Below, piece by piece: positions 8,468 to 16,928 of a stretch of 64,000 nt of DNA. Within the stretch, counting starts at the first letter, position 1, and each line of letters starts with the position of its first letter. The notes beneath the pieces are model-generated. The model did no database searches. It was not told the origin of the DNA and saw only the letters and a list, made by a program, of their open reading frames with translations. The position numbers and the translations under genes were made by a program. Source of the stretch: Bradyrhizobium macuxiense. GTDB taxonomy: Bacteria; Pseudomonadota; Alphaproteobacteria; Rhizobiales; Xanthobacteraceae. The DNA lies in contig NZ_VITY01000020.1 of the NCBI RefSeq assembly GCF_007993935.1, positions 1 to 64,000 on the forward strand. Direction: 5' to 3'.

Positions 8468-9226
8468 TTGAAGGGCCTAGCTGGAAAAGTTGCCATCGTG
8501 ACCGGCGGCGGACAGGGAATCGGGCGGGGATTGACGCTGCGGCTCGCCGAGGAAGGCTGCAAGGTCGCGATCTTCGACATCAATCCGCAGGGCGGCGAGG
8601 AGACCGCCAAGCTCGCGCCGCAGGCCACTATCAAGACCTATGCCGTCGACGTCGGTGACGCGGCCTCCGTGGATGCGGCGGTCGCCAGGGTCGAGGCCGA
8701 TCTCGGTCCAATCTGGCTTTTGGTCAACAATGCCGGCTGGGATCGTCCGATGCCGTTCCTGAAGACCGACCAGGCGCTCTGGGACAAGATCATCCGCATC
8801 AACCTCTATGGGCCACTCAACACGCACAAGGCGATTGCGCCCTTGATGGTCGAGCGCGGCGGCGGCCGGATCGTCAATATCGCCTCCGACGCCGCGCGCG
8901 TCGGCACCAGCGACGAGGCCGTCTACTCCGCCTGCAAGGGTGGGCTGATCTCCTTCACCAAGTCGCTGGCACGCGAGCTCGCACGCAAGAACGTCCTGCT
9001 CAACGCCGTCTGCCCCGGCCCGACCAACACGCCGATGATGGCGGCGGTGCTTGGCGAGGGCGAGCACGCCGTGAAATGGAAGGACGCGATGGTCCGCGGC
9101 ATCCCGCTGAAGCGGATGGGCGAGCCCGACGACTACGGCGGGATCGTCGCGATGCTCGCGTCCGACGACGGCAAATTCATCACCGGACAGACCATTTCCG
9201 TCTCCGGCGGAATGAACATGATCTAA
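8468..9226 (+). CDS. badH: BadH-like 2-hydroxycyclohexanecarboxyl-CoA dehydrogenase
   Basis: TTG at 8468 follows GAGGGAG and gives 252 residues starting MKGLAGKVAIVTGGGQGIGRG. It is a classical SDR with NNAGW and the full Ser-Tyr-Lys set in NIASDAARVGTSDEAVYSACK, and it ends SVSGGMNMI. The phrase NIASDAARVG and the overall pattern recall BadH of Rhodopseudomonas palustris, which oxidises 2-hydroxycyclohexane-1-carboxyl-CoA to the 2-keto form with NAD. The next gene is BadI-like, the same order as in the known badHI pair. The assignment rests on remembered family features; the true ring substrate may carry a substituent. Confidence 0.75.
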   Translation: MKGLAGKVAIVTGGGQGIGRGLTLRLAEEGCKVAIFDINPQGGEETAKLAPQATIKTYAVDVGDAASVDAAVARVEADLGPIWLLVNNAGWDRPMPFLKTDQALWDKIIRINLYGPLNTHKAIAPLMVERGGGRIVNIASDAARVGTSDEAVYSACKGGLISFTKSLARELARKNVLLNAVCPGPTNTPMMAAVLGEGEHAVKWKDAMVRGIPLKRMGEPDDYGGIVAMLASDDGKFITGQTISVSGGMNMI

Positions 9227-9243
9227 GCGCGAGAGGAAACGCC

Positions 9244-10038
9244 ATGACCGATCCGAAGCAATTCACCGACGTCATCTACGAGGTCCGCGACCGTGCCGCC
9301 TGGATCATCATCAACCGGCCGAAGGTGTACAACGCCTTCCGCGGCCAGACGCTGGAGGAATTGATCCAGGCCTTCCAGCTCGCCGCCAACGACCGGCAGG
9401 TCGCAAGCATCGTGCTGACCGGTGCGGGCGAAAAGGCGTTCTGCACCGGCGGCGACCAGTCCGCGCATGAGGGCCAGTATGATGGCCGCGGCGTGGTCGG
9501 ACTGCCGATCGACGAAATCCAGGGCCTGATCCGCGATGTGCCGAAGCCGGTGATCGCGCGCGTCAACGGCTTTGCGATCGGCGGCGGCAATGTGCTTGCC
9601 ACGCTGTGCGACCTGACCATTGCCGCGGATCATGCCCAGTTCGGCCAGGTCGGTCCCAAGGTGGGTTCGGTGGATGCCGGCTGGGGCACCGCTTTCCTGG
9701 CCCGCCACGTCGGCGACAAGAAGGCCCGCGAGATCTGGTTCCTCAATGAGCGTTACACCGCCGAGCAGGCGCGCGAGATGGGCTTGGTCAACAAGGTCGT
9801 CCCGATGGCGCAACTCGACGCCGCCGTGAAGGATTGGACCGACAAGCTCGCCCAGCGCTCGCCGACCGCGATCGCACTCGCCAAGCGGTCGTTCAACGCC
9901 GATTCCGACAATATCCGCGGCATCAGCAACTTCGCGCTGCACGCCGTGAAGCTGTTCTATGACACGGCGGAATCGAAGGAAGGCGTCGCGGCATTCAACG
10001 AAAAGCGCGATCCGGACTTCCACAAGTTCACGCGCTGA
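9244..10038 (+). CDS. badI: BadI-like 2-ketocyclohexanecarboxyl-CoA hydrolase
   Basis: AGAGGAAAC precedes ATG 9244, giving 264 residues. It is a crotonase-fold protein of the MenB/BadI branch: WIIINRPKVYNAFRG, FCTGGDQSAHEGQYDGRG, GGGNVLATLCDLTI and FGQVGPKVGSVDAGWGT. In BadI this fold opens the ring of 2-ketocyclohexane-1-carboxyl-CoA by hydrolysis to pimelyl-CoA. MenB does a condensation instead, but the BadH-like neighbour 17 bases upstream and the lack of menaquinone genes favour ring cleavage. DNA around it is continuous with its neighbours in GC content. Confidence 0.78.
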   Translation: MTDPKQFTDVIYEVRDRAAWIIINRPKVYNAFRGQTLEELIQAFQLAANDRQVASIVLTGAGEKAFCTGGDQSAHEGQYDGRGVVGLPIDEIQGLIRDVPKPVIARVNGFAIGGGNVLATLCDLTIAADHAQFGQVGPKVGSVDAGWGTAFLARHVGDKKAREIWFLNERYTAEQAREMGLVNKVVPMAQLDAAVKDWTDKLAQRSPTAIALAKRSFNADSDNIRGISNFALHAVKLFYDTAESKEGVAAFNEKRDPDFHKFTR

Positions 10039-10071
10039 CGGCCACGGCCCACAAGCTGAAAAGGCAACGCC

Positions 10072-11001
10072 ATGGCGTCGCACAAGGTCGTCATCTCCTG
10101 CGCGGTCACGGGATCGATCCACACGCCGTCGATGTCACCGCATCTGCCGGTGACGCCGGCGGAGATCGCCGAATCAGCGCTCAGCGCCGCGGCGGCGGGA
10201 GCTGCGATCGTGCATCTGCACGCGCGCAACCCCGTCGACGGCAGGCCGGATCAATCGCCGGAAGCGTTTGAACCTTTCCTGCGCGTGATCAAGCAGAGTT
10301 CAAACGTGGTCGTGAACCTGACCACCGGCGGCTCGCCCTACATGACGGTCGAGGAGCGCGTCCGGCCGGCGGCGACCTGGAAGCCCGAGGTCGCAAGCCT
10401 CAACATGGGATCGATGAATTTCGGGCTGTTCCCGATGCTGAAACGCTACAAGAGCTTCAAGCACGACTGGGAGCCGCAGATGCTCGAGGGCTCCCACGAT
10501 CTCGTCTTCCGGAACTCGTTCAGGGATATCCGCTACGCGCTGGAGACGCTGAACGGCTCCGGCGCGCGCTACGAGTTCGAATGCTACGACACCAGCCACC
10601 TCTACAATCTGCACTATTTCTGGAGCGAAGGACTGGTGAAGGCGCCTTTGTTCATCCAGACCTGTTTCGGGTTGCTCGGAGGCATCGGCTCGCATCCGGA
10701 CGATGTGATGCACATGAAGCGGACGGCCGATCGGCTGTTCGGCAACAATTATCGCTGGTCCGTGCTCGGCGCCGGACGCGCCCAGATGCCGGTTGCTGCA
10801 ATGGCGGCGTCGATGGGCGGCAATGTCAGGGTCGGGCTTGAGGACAGCCTCTGGCTCGGCGCCGGACGCCTCGCCGAAACCAATGCGGCCCAGGTGACGC
10901 AGGTGCGCAAGATCATCGAAGGGCTCGGACTCGAGATTGCGAGCCCGGACGAAGCCCGCGACATCCTCCAGCTCAAGGGTGGCGACAAGGTCGCCTTCTA
11001 G
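10072..11001 (+). CDS. BKACE (DUF849) beta-keto acid cleavage enzyme
   Basis: The 309-residue TIM-barrel protein begins MASHKVVISCAVTGSIHTPS. It has the metal-binding HLHAR (near residue 48), VNLTTGGSPYMTVEER, ALETLNGSG, and the late RVGLEDSLWL with a conserved Glu. Family enzymes (Kce and relatives) cleave a beta-keto acid with acetyl-CoA, giving acetoacetate and a new acyl-CoA. Its place 33 bases behind the badI-like gene and 24 bases before an acyl-CoA dehydrogenase suggests a step of the same pathway. It is not part of the described bad/ali set, which makes it a useful clue to a different substrate. Substrate unknown. Confidence 0.88.
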   Translation: MASHKVVISCAVTGSIHTPSMSPHLPVTPAEIAESALSAAAAGAAIVHLHARNPVDGRPDQSPEAFEPFLRVIKQSSNVVVNLTTGGSPYMTVEERVRPAATWKPEVASLNMGSMNFGLFPMLKRYKSFKHDWEPQMLEGSHDLVFRNSFRDIRYALETLNGSGARYEFECYDTSHLYNLHYFWSEGLVKAPLFIQTCFGLLGGIGSHPDDVMHMKRTADRLFGNNYRWSVLGAGRAQMPVAAMAASMGGNVRVGLEDSLWLGAGRLAETNAAQVTQVRKIIEGLGLEIASPDEARDILQLKGGDKVAF

Positions 11002-11025
11002 CTCTCAACTGACGGCTCGACAGAC

Positions 11026-12171
11026 ATGTTGCCAAATCGCCCGGTCTACGACGAAGAGCACGCGCTCCTGCGCGACAGCGTCCGCCGCTTCGCCGCGGCC
11101 AGGATCGAGCCACGCTTTCAGGAATGGGAGAAGGCCGGCATCATCGACCGCGCCCTCTGGCCGGCGGCGGGTGAAGCCGGCCTGCTCTGCCCGCAGGTGC
11201 CGGAGCAATATGGCGGCATCGGGGGTAACTTCCGCCACAACGCCGTCGTCATCGAGGAGCTCGCCTATTCGGGCTTCGCGGGTCCCGCAACCGACTTCTC
11301 GGTCCACAATGACGTGTGCTGCGGCTATCTCTTGAGCTACGGCACGGAAGAGCAGAAGCGGAAATGGCTGCCGCGCATGGTCTCCGGCGAGACCGTCTGC
11401 GCGATCGCCATGACCGAGCCCGGGACCGGCAGCGACCTGCAGGGCGTGCGCACCCGCGCGGTGCGCGACGGCGATGACTATGTCATCTCCGGCCAGAAGA
11501 CGTTCATCTCCAACGGCCAGATGTGCGACCTCGTCATTGCGGTGACCCGCACCAATACCGACGGCGGATCGCGCGGCATGAGCCTGATCCTCGTTGAAGC
11601 GGACCGCCCCGGCTTTCGTCATGGCCGCAACCTCGACAAGCTCGGCCATCTCTCCTCCGACACCTCGGAATTGTTCTTCGACGAGGTCCGCGTCCCCGTG
11701 ACCAACCTGCTCGGTGCGGAAGGCGGCGCGATGGCGGCGCTGATGAGCGAACTGCCGCAGGAGCGGCTGACCATCGCGCTGCATTCGATCGCGTCGGCGC
11801 AAAGGGCGTTCGACATCACCAAGGCCTACGTCCAGGAGCGAAAGGCGTTCGGGCAGGCGATCGGCAGCTTTCAGAACACGCGCTTCAGGCTGGCCGACCT
11901 CAAGTCCGACCTTGCCGTCGGGTGGGCCTATGTCGATCAGTGTCTGAGTCAGCATGTCCGCGGCGAGCTGACCACCTACGCGGCATCGACCGCAAAGCTC
12001 TGGGTTACCGAGATGCATGGCAGACTGGTCGATCAGTGCCTGCAATTCTTCGGCGGCTACGGCTTCATGCGCGAATACGAGATCTGCCGGCTGTTCGCCG
12101 ACGCGCGGGTGCTGCGCATCTATGGCGGCACCTCGGAGATCATGCGCGAGCTGATCTCGCGCAGTCTCTGA
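11026..12171 (+). CDS. Acyl-CoA dehydrogenase (second paralogue)
   Basis: 381 residues, starting MLPNRPVYDEEHALLRDSVRR. It has CAIAMTEPGTGSDLQGVRTR, SGQKTFISNGQ and the C-terminal QFFGGYGFMREYEICRLFADARV followed by YGGTSEIM. As in the protein at 7215, the medium-chain catalytic Glu position is Gly. The two are clearly related and may act on successive intermediates. It closes the plus-strand operon 7215-12171 and converges with the minus-strand gene at 12194. The ribosome-binding site is poor (GACGG far upstream). Confidence 0.92.
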   Translation: MLPNRPVYDEEHALLRDSVRRFAAARIEPRFQEWEKAGIIDRALWPAAGEAGLLCPQVPEQYGGIGGNFRHNAVVIEELAYSGFAGPATDFSVHNDVCCGYLLSYGTEEQKRKWLPRMVSGETVCAIAMTEPGTGSDLQGVRTRAVRDGDDYVISGQKTFISNGQMCDLVIAVTRTNTDGGSRGMSLILVEADRPGFRHGRNLDKLGHLSSDTSELFFDEVRVPVTNLLGAEGGAMAALMSELPQERLTIALHSIASAQRAFDITKAYVQERKAFGQAIGSFQNTRFRLADLKSDLAVGWAYVDQCLSQHVRGELTTYAASTAKLWVTEMHGRLVDQCLQFFGGYGFMREYEICRLFADARVLRIYGGTSEIMRELISRSL

Positions 12172-12193
12172 CCCGCACTGCTAGCGATCCGGA

Positions 12194-13378
12194 TCAGTAG
12201 CTCTTCGGCAGATCGAGCACCTTCTCGGCAATGAAGCTCAGGATGAGCTGCTCGGTGATCGGCGCAAGCCGGGTGATGGTGACTTCGCGGAACAGCCGCT
12301 CGACATGATACTCCTTGGCATAGCCAAAGCCGCCGTGCGTCATGATAGCCTGCCAGGCGGCGTCGTGCCCGGCGCGGGCGCCGAGCAATTTGGCGCTGTT
12401 GGCCTCCGCGCCGCAGGGCTTGCCGGAATCGTAGAGCCAGGCGGCGCGCATCGCCATCAGCCATGCCGATTCCAGATACATCCACTTCTCGGCCAGCGGA
12501 TGCTGGATGGCCTGGTTCTGGCCGATCGGACGGTCGAACACCACGCGTTCCCTGGCGTAGCGCGTTGCCCGGCGCAATGCGTCCTGACCGATCCCGATCG
12601 CTTCGACCGCGATCAGGATGCGTTCCGGATTGAGGCTGTGCAGGATGTAGGAAAAACCCTTGCCTTCCTCACCAATCCGGTCCGCCTCGGGGATGAACAG
12701 ACCATCGATGAAGATGGCGTTGGAATCGACCGCCTTGCGGCCCATCTTCGGAATCCGGCGCACCTCGATCTTCGAGCGATCGAGATCAGTGTAGAAGATG
12801 GTGATGCCATCGGTCGGCCGCTTGCAGTCCTCGAACTTCGTGGTCCGCGTCAGCAGCATGATCTTGTTGGCGACCTGCGCGGTCGAGGTCCAGACCTTCT
12901 GGCCATGGACCAGGTAGCCGCCCGGCACCTTCTCGGCAAAGGTCTTGATGCGCGTGGTGTTCAGCCCGGCATCCGGCTCGGTGAAGCCGAAGCAGCATTG
13001 ATCCTCGCCCGACACCAGCCGCGGCACCCAGCGCCGCTTCTGATCGTCGGTGCCCTTCACCACGATCGGATGCGGACCGAACAGGTTGATATGCACAGCC
13101 GATGCCGAGGTCATGCCGCCGCCATGGCTTGCCACCTCATGCATCATGATCGCGGCTTCGGTGACGCCGAGGCCGGCGCCGCCATATTCTTCCGGCATGG
13201 TGATGCCGAGCCAGCCGGCATCGGCCATGGCGCGATGGAATTCGCGGGGAAATTCGCCGTCCTCGTCGCGGGCCAGCCAATACTCGTCATCGAAGCGCGA
13301 CACGACGCTCCGAACGCCCTCGCGAATGGCGGCGTGATCCTCCGGCACGTCGAGCTGATTGGCAAAGGATCTATCCAT
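12194..13378 (-). CDS. Acyl-CoA dehydrogenase (third, divergent)
   Basis: The open frame extends further 5', but the start is ATG 13378 (MDRSFANQLDVPEDHAAIREG), overlapping the CitE-type gene by 8 bases and giving 394 residues. Features are MPEEYGGAGLGVTEAAIMM, FGFTEPDAGLNTTRIKT, HGQKVWTSTAQ and THGGFGYAKEYHVERLFRE. The end (LAPITEQLILSFIAEK) differs from the GTSEIM seen in the other two, so this is a separate subfamily. The start overlap points to translational coupling in the operon MaoC - CitE - dehydrogenase. Confidence 0.92.
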   Translation of the reverse strand: MDRSFANQLDVPEDHAAIREGVRSVVSRFDDEYWLARDEDGEFPREFHRAMADAGWLGITMPEEYGGAGLGVTEAAIMMHEVASHGGGMTSASAVHINLFGPHPIVVKGTDDQKRRWVPRLVSGEDQCCFGFTEPDAGLNTTRIKTFAEKVPGGYLVHGQKVWTSTAQVANKIMLLTRTTKFEDCKRPTDGITIFYTDLDRSKIEVRRIPKMGRKAVDSNAIFIDGLFIPEADRIGEEGKGFSYILHSLNPERILIAVEAIGIGQDALRRATRYARERVVFDRPIGQNQAIQHPLAEKWMYLESAWLMAMRAAWLYDSGKPCGAEANSAKLLGARAGHDAAWQAIMTHGGFGYAKEYHVERLFREVTITRLAPITEQLILSFIAEKVLDLPKSY

Positions 13379-14252
13379 CCGAATGGCCCTCCCCGACCGA
13401 CGCCAAGGTTCGTTTCGCGGCGACCAGATGCGGAATGTCGTACATCTTGCCGTCGATCCCGACGGTGCCGACATCGGGTGCAGCCGCGAATGCCGCAACG
13501 ACGCGCCGCGCATGCGCCAGATCGTCATCGGACGGCGTGAAGCAGGTGTTGATGGTCGCGATCTGATCCGGATGGATCGCGATGCGGCCGACAAAGCCGT
13601 CGCGCCGGGCAATCCTGCAGCTTTCGGCGAGCCCCTGCTGATCCCTGAAGTCGACATACAGGGTTTCGAGTGCAGCCGCGCCGGCGGCGCCGGCGGCAAA
13701 CAGGCATTGCGCGCGCGCCACCTGATAGGGAAAGGTCCAGCTCCCATCGGCCTCTCGCGGCGTCAGCGCGCCGAGCGCCGCGCTCAAATCCTCGCCGCCC
13801 CAGGTCACGCCGACCAGCCGCTTGTTGCCGCGCGCATAACCGCTGAAGCCGATCATCGCGGCCGGGGTTTCGGTCGCGACCGTCAGCAGCTTGACGTGAC
13901 CGGTTGGAACGCCGTTCGCGACTTCGAGCACATCGACATAATGCGAGATGAGATCGACGTCCTCGATGCCGTTGACCTTTGGCAGCAGCAGGCCATCGAG
14001 CCCGGGACGAACCACGGCGGCGAGATCCTCCAGCGTCAGTCCGGTGCCGAACGGGTTGATCCGGACCAGGAAGAACCAGCTTCTCGGACCGCCGCCCAAC
14101 AAGCCCTTGACGGCGTCGCGCGCAAACGCCTTGCGACCCGGCGCGACCGAATCCTCCAGATCCAGGATCAGGGCATCGGCGCCGATCCCGTCAGCCTTGG
14201 CGAATTTGCGTTCGCTGTCGGCCGGCACGAACAGAAGCGAGCGCAGTTTCAT
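13371..14252 (-). CDS. HpcH/HpaI-CitE family acyl-CoA lyase
   Basis: The start is ATG 14252 (MKLRSLLFVPADSERKFAKA), giving 293 residues; an upstream ATG in the same frame would overlap the MaoC gene further. Motifs: DALILDLEDSV (Mg site acid), VRINPFGTG, LLLPKV, and the late IHPDQIATINTCF. Relatives are malyl-CoA, beta-methylmalyl-CoA and citramalyl-CoA lyases, which split a 3-hydroxy-dicarboxyl-CoA into acetyl- or propionyl-CoA and a 2-oxo acid. The start overlaps the stop of the MaoC hydratase by 4 bases. That pairing is the one used for itaconyl/mesaconyl-CoA turnover, so citramalyl-CoA lyase is a reasonable but unproven guess. Confidence 0.85.
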   Translation of the reverse strand: MKLRSLLFVPADSERKFAKADGIGADALILDLEDSVAPGRKAFARDAVKGLLGGGPRSWFFLVRINPFGTGLTLEDLAAVVRPGLDGLLLPKVNGIEDVDLISHYVDVLEVANGVPTGHVKLLTVATETPAAMIGFSGYARGNKRLVGVTWGGEDLSAALGALTPREADGSWTFPYQVARAQCLFAAGAAGAAALETLYVDFRDQQGLAESCRIARRDGFVGRIAIHPDQIATINTCFTPSDDDLAHARRVVAAFAAAPDVGTVGIDGKMYDIPHLVAAKRTLASVGEGHSDG

Positions 14253-14701
14253 GCCGGCCTCCGCATCATCAGCCCGTTCCGGCGGCAATAGACCACTTCC
14301 TCGTCGCGCTGATTGAAGCCGCGATGCTCGAAGGTCACGATGCCCTGCGTTGGACGCGATTTGCTCTCCCTGACGGCGACGATCTTGGTCTCCGCCCGCA
14401 GCGTGTCGCCGGCAAACACCGGCTTCGGGAATCGCGTGTCCTCCATGCCCAGATTGCCGACGGTCGTACCCAACGTGGTATCCTGCACCGACAACCCGAT
14501 GATCAGGCCGAGCGTGAAGATCGAGTTCATCAAGGGCTTTCCGAACTCGGTGCCCTTGGCATATTCGTGGTCGATATGAACCGCCGCCGGATTGTAGGTC
14601 AGCGACGAGAACAGGATGTTGTCCATGTCGGTCACGGTGCGCCGGATCTCATGGACAAAGGTCTGTCCGACCGAAAATTGCTCGAAGAAGAGCCCCGCCA
14701 T
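14249..14701 (-). CDS. MaoC-family enoyl-CoA hydratase
   Basis: 150 residues, one hot-dog domain. The hydratase region reads SSLTYNPAAVHIDHEYAKGT, then EFGKPLMNSIFTLGL, and ends EEVVYCRRNGLMM. The classical catalytic D-x-N-P-H pattern appears here as TYNPAAVH, a variant that I recall from mesaconyl/itaconyl-CoA hydratase-like members. Tight coupling to the CitE-type lyase suggests it hydrates an unsaturated C5-type dicarboxyl-CoA for that lyase. It is the first gene of the minus-strand operon whose promoter region contains the operator at 14813-14829. Confidence 0.85.
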   Translation of the reverse strand: MAGLFFEQFSVGQTFVHEIRRTVTDMDNILFSSLTYNPAAVHIDHEYAKGTEFGKPLMNSIFTLGLIIGLSVQDTTLGTTVGNLGMEDTRFPKPVFAGDTLRAETKIVAVRESKSRPTQGIVTFEHRGFNQRDEEVVYCRRNGLMMRRPA

Positions 14702-14812
14702 GCTGCTTGCCTCTTGTTATGTCTAGCAGGTTATATCTCGCAGGGTGCCTCGGCGGCGTGGTCCGCCGGGACGTCCTTGTCTCCCGTGTGCTTTCTACCG
14801 TATAGTGATATC

Positions 14813-14829
14813 GTACACAAGCGTACTAA
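14813..14829 (+). promoter_or_regulatory. Regulon operator, copy 3
   Basis: GTACACAAGCGTACTAA lies between the divergent MaoC gene (start 14701) and the MDR reductase gene (start 14845), ending 15 bases before the latter. It could serve both directions. Confidence 0.65.
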
Positions 14830-14844
14830 TTATGGAGAGCGCAC

Positions 14845-15858
14845 ATGGCCCTTCGTGAAAACCGGCAGGTCCGGCTGGTGGCGCGGCCGCACGGGATACC
14901 GCACGCGGAGCACTTTGCGCTGGTCACGGAACCGGTCGCCGCGCCCGGCGAGGGCGAGATCCTGATCGAAAATCGCTATCTCTCGATCGATCCGGCGCAA
15001 CGCGGATGGGCCAATGACGAGGGGAACTACAGCGCACCGGTGCCGCTCGGCACGCCGATGCGGGCGCTCGCGGTCGGCGAGATCCTCGCCAGCAATGCAC
15101 CGGAGTTTCGGCCGGGCGAGCAGGTGTTCGGATGGTTTGGCTGGCAACGCTATTGCGTGACCACGCCGGACGCGGTGTTGCGCCGCGTCATTCCATCGCG
15201 CCTGCCGCTCAGTGCCAATCTCAGCGTGCTCGGCATGAACGGCATCACCGCCTATCTCGCCTTTCATGGCTTGGGCGATCCCAAGCCAGGGGAGCACGTG
15301 CTGGTGTCGACAGCGGCCGGCAGCGTCGGCAGCTTTGTCGGCCAGCTCGCGAAGATCGCGGGCTGCCGCGCCGTCGGGCTGACCAGTTCGGCAGACAAGG
15401 CCGCGCTGGCGAAAGCGCGTTACGGTTATCAGGACATGATCAACTACCGCGAGGCAGCCGACCTTGGCGCGGCGATCCGCGCGGCCTGTCCTGATGGCAA
15501 CGACATCTTCTTCGACAATACCGGCGGTCCGATCGCCGATGCCGCCATCCGCACGATGCGGTTGCGCGGACGCGTGATCCAGTGCGGCACGGCCGCGAAC
15601 GCGTCCTGGACTCCCGCCCCGCAAGGCCCACGTCCCGAACGCGAGATCTTGACCCGGCGCCTGCGCTGGTCGGGCTTCATCATCTTCGATCATCTCGCCG
15701 AGTTCGAAACGGCGGCGGCACGCCTCGCCGAGCTCGCGCTGGCCGGCAAGATCGTTCACGACGAGGAAATCCTGCCGGGCCTGGAGCACGCCCCCGGTGC
15801 AATTGCCCGGCTTTACCGCGGCGAAAACCACGGCAAGCTGATGATCGCTGTCGACTGA
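14845..15858 (+). CDS. NADP-dependent zinc-free MDR oxidoreductase
   Basis: 337 residues; GGAGAG precedes the ATG. The sequence shows RYLSIDPAQRGW, GMNGITAYLAFHGLG, the nucleotide motif VSTAAGSVGSFVGQLAKIAG, GYQDMINYRE and FFDNTGG. This is the leukotriene B4 dehydrogenase/CurA branch, which reduces the double bond of enones or enoyl thioesters with NADPH. No zinc-ligand cysteines are present. A single-gene unit directly behind operator copy 3, it probably removes or introduces unsaturation in a ring or chain intermediate. Confidence 0.88.
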   Translation: MALRENRQVRLVARPHGIPHAEHFALVTEPVAAPGEGEILIENRYLSIDPAQRGWANDEGNYSAPVPLGTPMRALAVGEILASNAPEFRPGEQVFGWFGWQRYCVTTPDAVLRRVIPSRLPLSANLSVLGMNGITAYLAFHGLGDPKPGEHVLVSTAAGSVGSFVGQLAKIAGCRAVGLTSSADKAALAKARYGYQDMINYREAADLGAAIRAACPDGNDIFFDNTGGPIADAAIRTMRLRGRVIQCGTAANASWTPAPQGPRPEREILTRRLRWSGFIIFDHLAEFETAAARLAELALAGKIVHDEEILPGLEHAPGAIARLYRGENHGKLMIAVD

Positions 15859-15875
15859 GCGGCTTTAGTTCTTTG

Positions 15876-15922
15876 AGCATGATCTTTTCGGAAAACCGCT
15901 TCGCACTTTTCCGGATCATGCT
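15876..15922. repeat. Palindromic intergenic element
   Basis: AGCATGATC at 15876 and GATCATGCT at 15914 form a perfect 9-bp outer stem, with TTTTCGGAAAA and a TTTTCCGG stretch inside. I recognise this as a dispersed palindrome common between genes in Bradyrhizobium-type genomes, from memory and not from a search. It lies exactly between two convergent genes and may act as a two-way terminator. Confidence 0.6.
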
Positions 15923-16798
15923 TTAAGCGCTCGCCTTCCGCTTCATCACCTCGGGCATTTTCGCGCGATGGAAGCCCTCGAACGCCGCGCTGCGGCTGTG
16001 CGGTTCGAGCTTCCAGGTCGTGCGGGCATTCGGCGTGCCGCCATCAACGCGGACGCAGGAGCCGGTGATATAGGCCGCCGCCGGCGACAGCAAATAGGTG
16101 ATCGCGGCCGATATCTCCGCTTCCGTCCCGAAGCGCTGCAGCGGCACGCGCTCGGTGAAGTCGTGCAGCTTCTTCTGCATTTCCGGCGTGTAGGTGTCGA
16201 AGCCGCTCGAGACGATGCCGCCGGGCGCCACCGCATTGACGCGGACAGCAGAGGCCGACCATTCACACGCGGCCGTCTCGGTCAGCGTCAACATGCCGCC
16301 GCGCGCCGCGGCCGAATGGCCGAACTCCGGCCAGCCATGCCAGATGTCGGCGATGATGTTGACGATCGCGCCGCCATTCGCCTCCATCCAGCGGTTATAG
16401 ACTTCGCGCATGAAGATGAAGCCGCCGGTGAGGTTATTGCGGACCACAGCTTCAAACCCCCTGGTGGAGATCGCCCTCAGCGGCGAGCGAAACTGGCCGC
16501 CGGCATTGTTGACCAGGCCGTCAATGCGCCCATATTTCGCCAGCACCGCCTCGACCGCCGCCGCCACCATCGCCTCATCGCGAATGTCGCAAGCCTGGGT
16601 CATCACCTGCCCGCCATCCTCCTCGATCTCCTGCCGCACCTCGGCGAGCTTCTCCGGGGTCCGGCCGACAATCGCCACATTGGCACCGAGCGCGGCGAGC
16701 TCATGGGCCGTGCAGCGCCCGATCCCGCTGCCGCCACCAGTCACGATGATGGTCTGCCCTCTGAACAGATCCGGCCTGAACACCGACTGATATGGCAT
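15923..16798 (-). CDS. SDR, enoyl-CoA reductase (PECR/DECR) type
   Basis: The frame is open further upstream, but alignment puts the start at ATG 16798 (MPYQSVFRPDLFRGQTIIVT), giving 291 residues. The cofactor motif is TGGGSGIGR and NNAGG follows. The catalytic region reads NIIADIWHGWPEFGHSAAAR: the Tyr-xxx-Lys of classical SDRs is replaced by the HSAAAR pattern of the trans-2-enoyl-CoA/2,4-dienoyl-CoA reductase branch. It probably reduces an unsaturated acyl-CoA with NADPH. It is divergent from the hydratase at 16929, with operator copy 4 between. Confidence 0.85.
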   Translation of the reverse strand: MPYQSVFRPDLFRGQTIIVTGGGSGIGRCTAHELAALGANVAIVGRTPEKLAEVRQEIEEDGGQVMTQACDIRDEAMVAAAVEAVLAKYGRIDGLVNNAGGQFRSPLRAISTRGFEAVVRNNLTGGFIFMREVYNRWMEANGGAIVNIIADIWHGWPEFGHSAAARGGMLTLTETAACEWSASAVRVNAVAPGGIVSSGFDTYTPEMQKKLHDFTERVPLQRFGTEAEISAAITYLLSPAAAYITGSCVRVDGGTPNARTTWKLEPHSRSAAFEGFHRAKMPEVMKRKASA

Positions 16799-16878
16799 GT
16801 CGAAATCTCCCTGGGCTCTTGTCGCCGGCGCGCGGCCCACCCCAAAGAGGGGGACCGCGAGCATTGCCTCCAATTATC

Positions 16879-16895
16879 GTACACTATATTACTAT
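16879..16895 (+). promoter_or_regulatory. Regulon operator, copy 4
   Basis: GTACACTATATTACTAT, between divergent SDR (start 16798) and enoyl-CoA hydratase (start 16929). The embedded TATATTACTATA could overlap a -10 element, which fits repression. Confidence 0.65.
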
Positions 16896-16928
16896 ATGCC
16901 AGCAAAAGGCAATCAAGGGAGCGCTCCC

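Noticed and set aside
13359..14291. 310-codon plus-strand frame
   Set aside because: Antisense shadow of the CitE-type lyase, which has full family motifs and overlap coupling with its neighbours.
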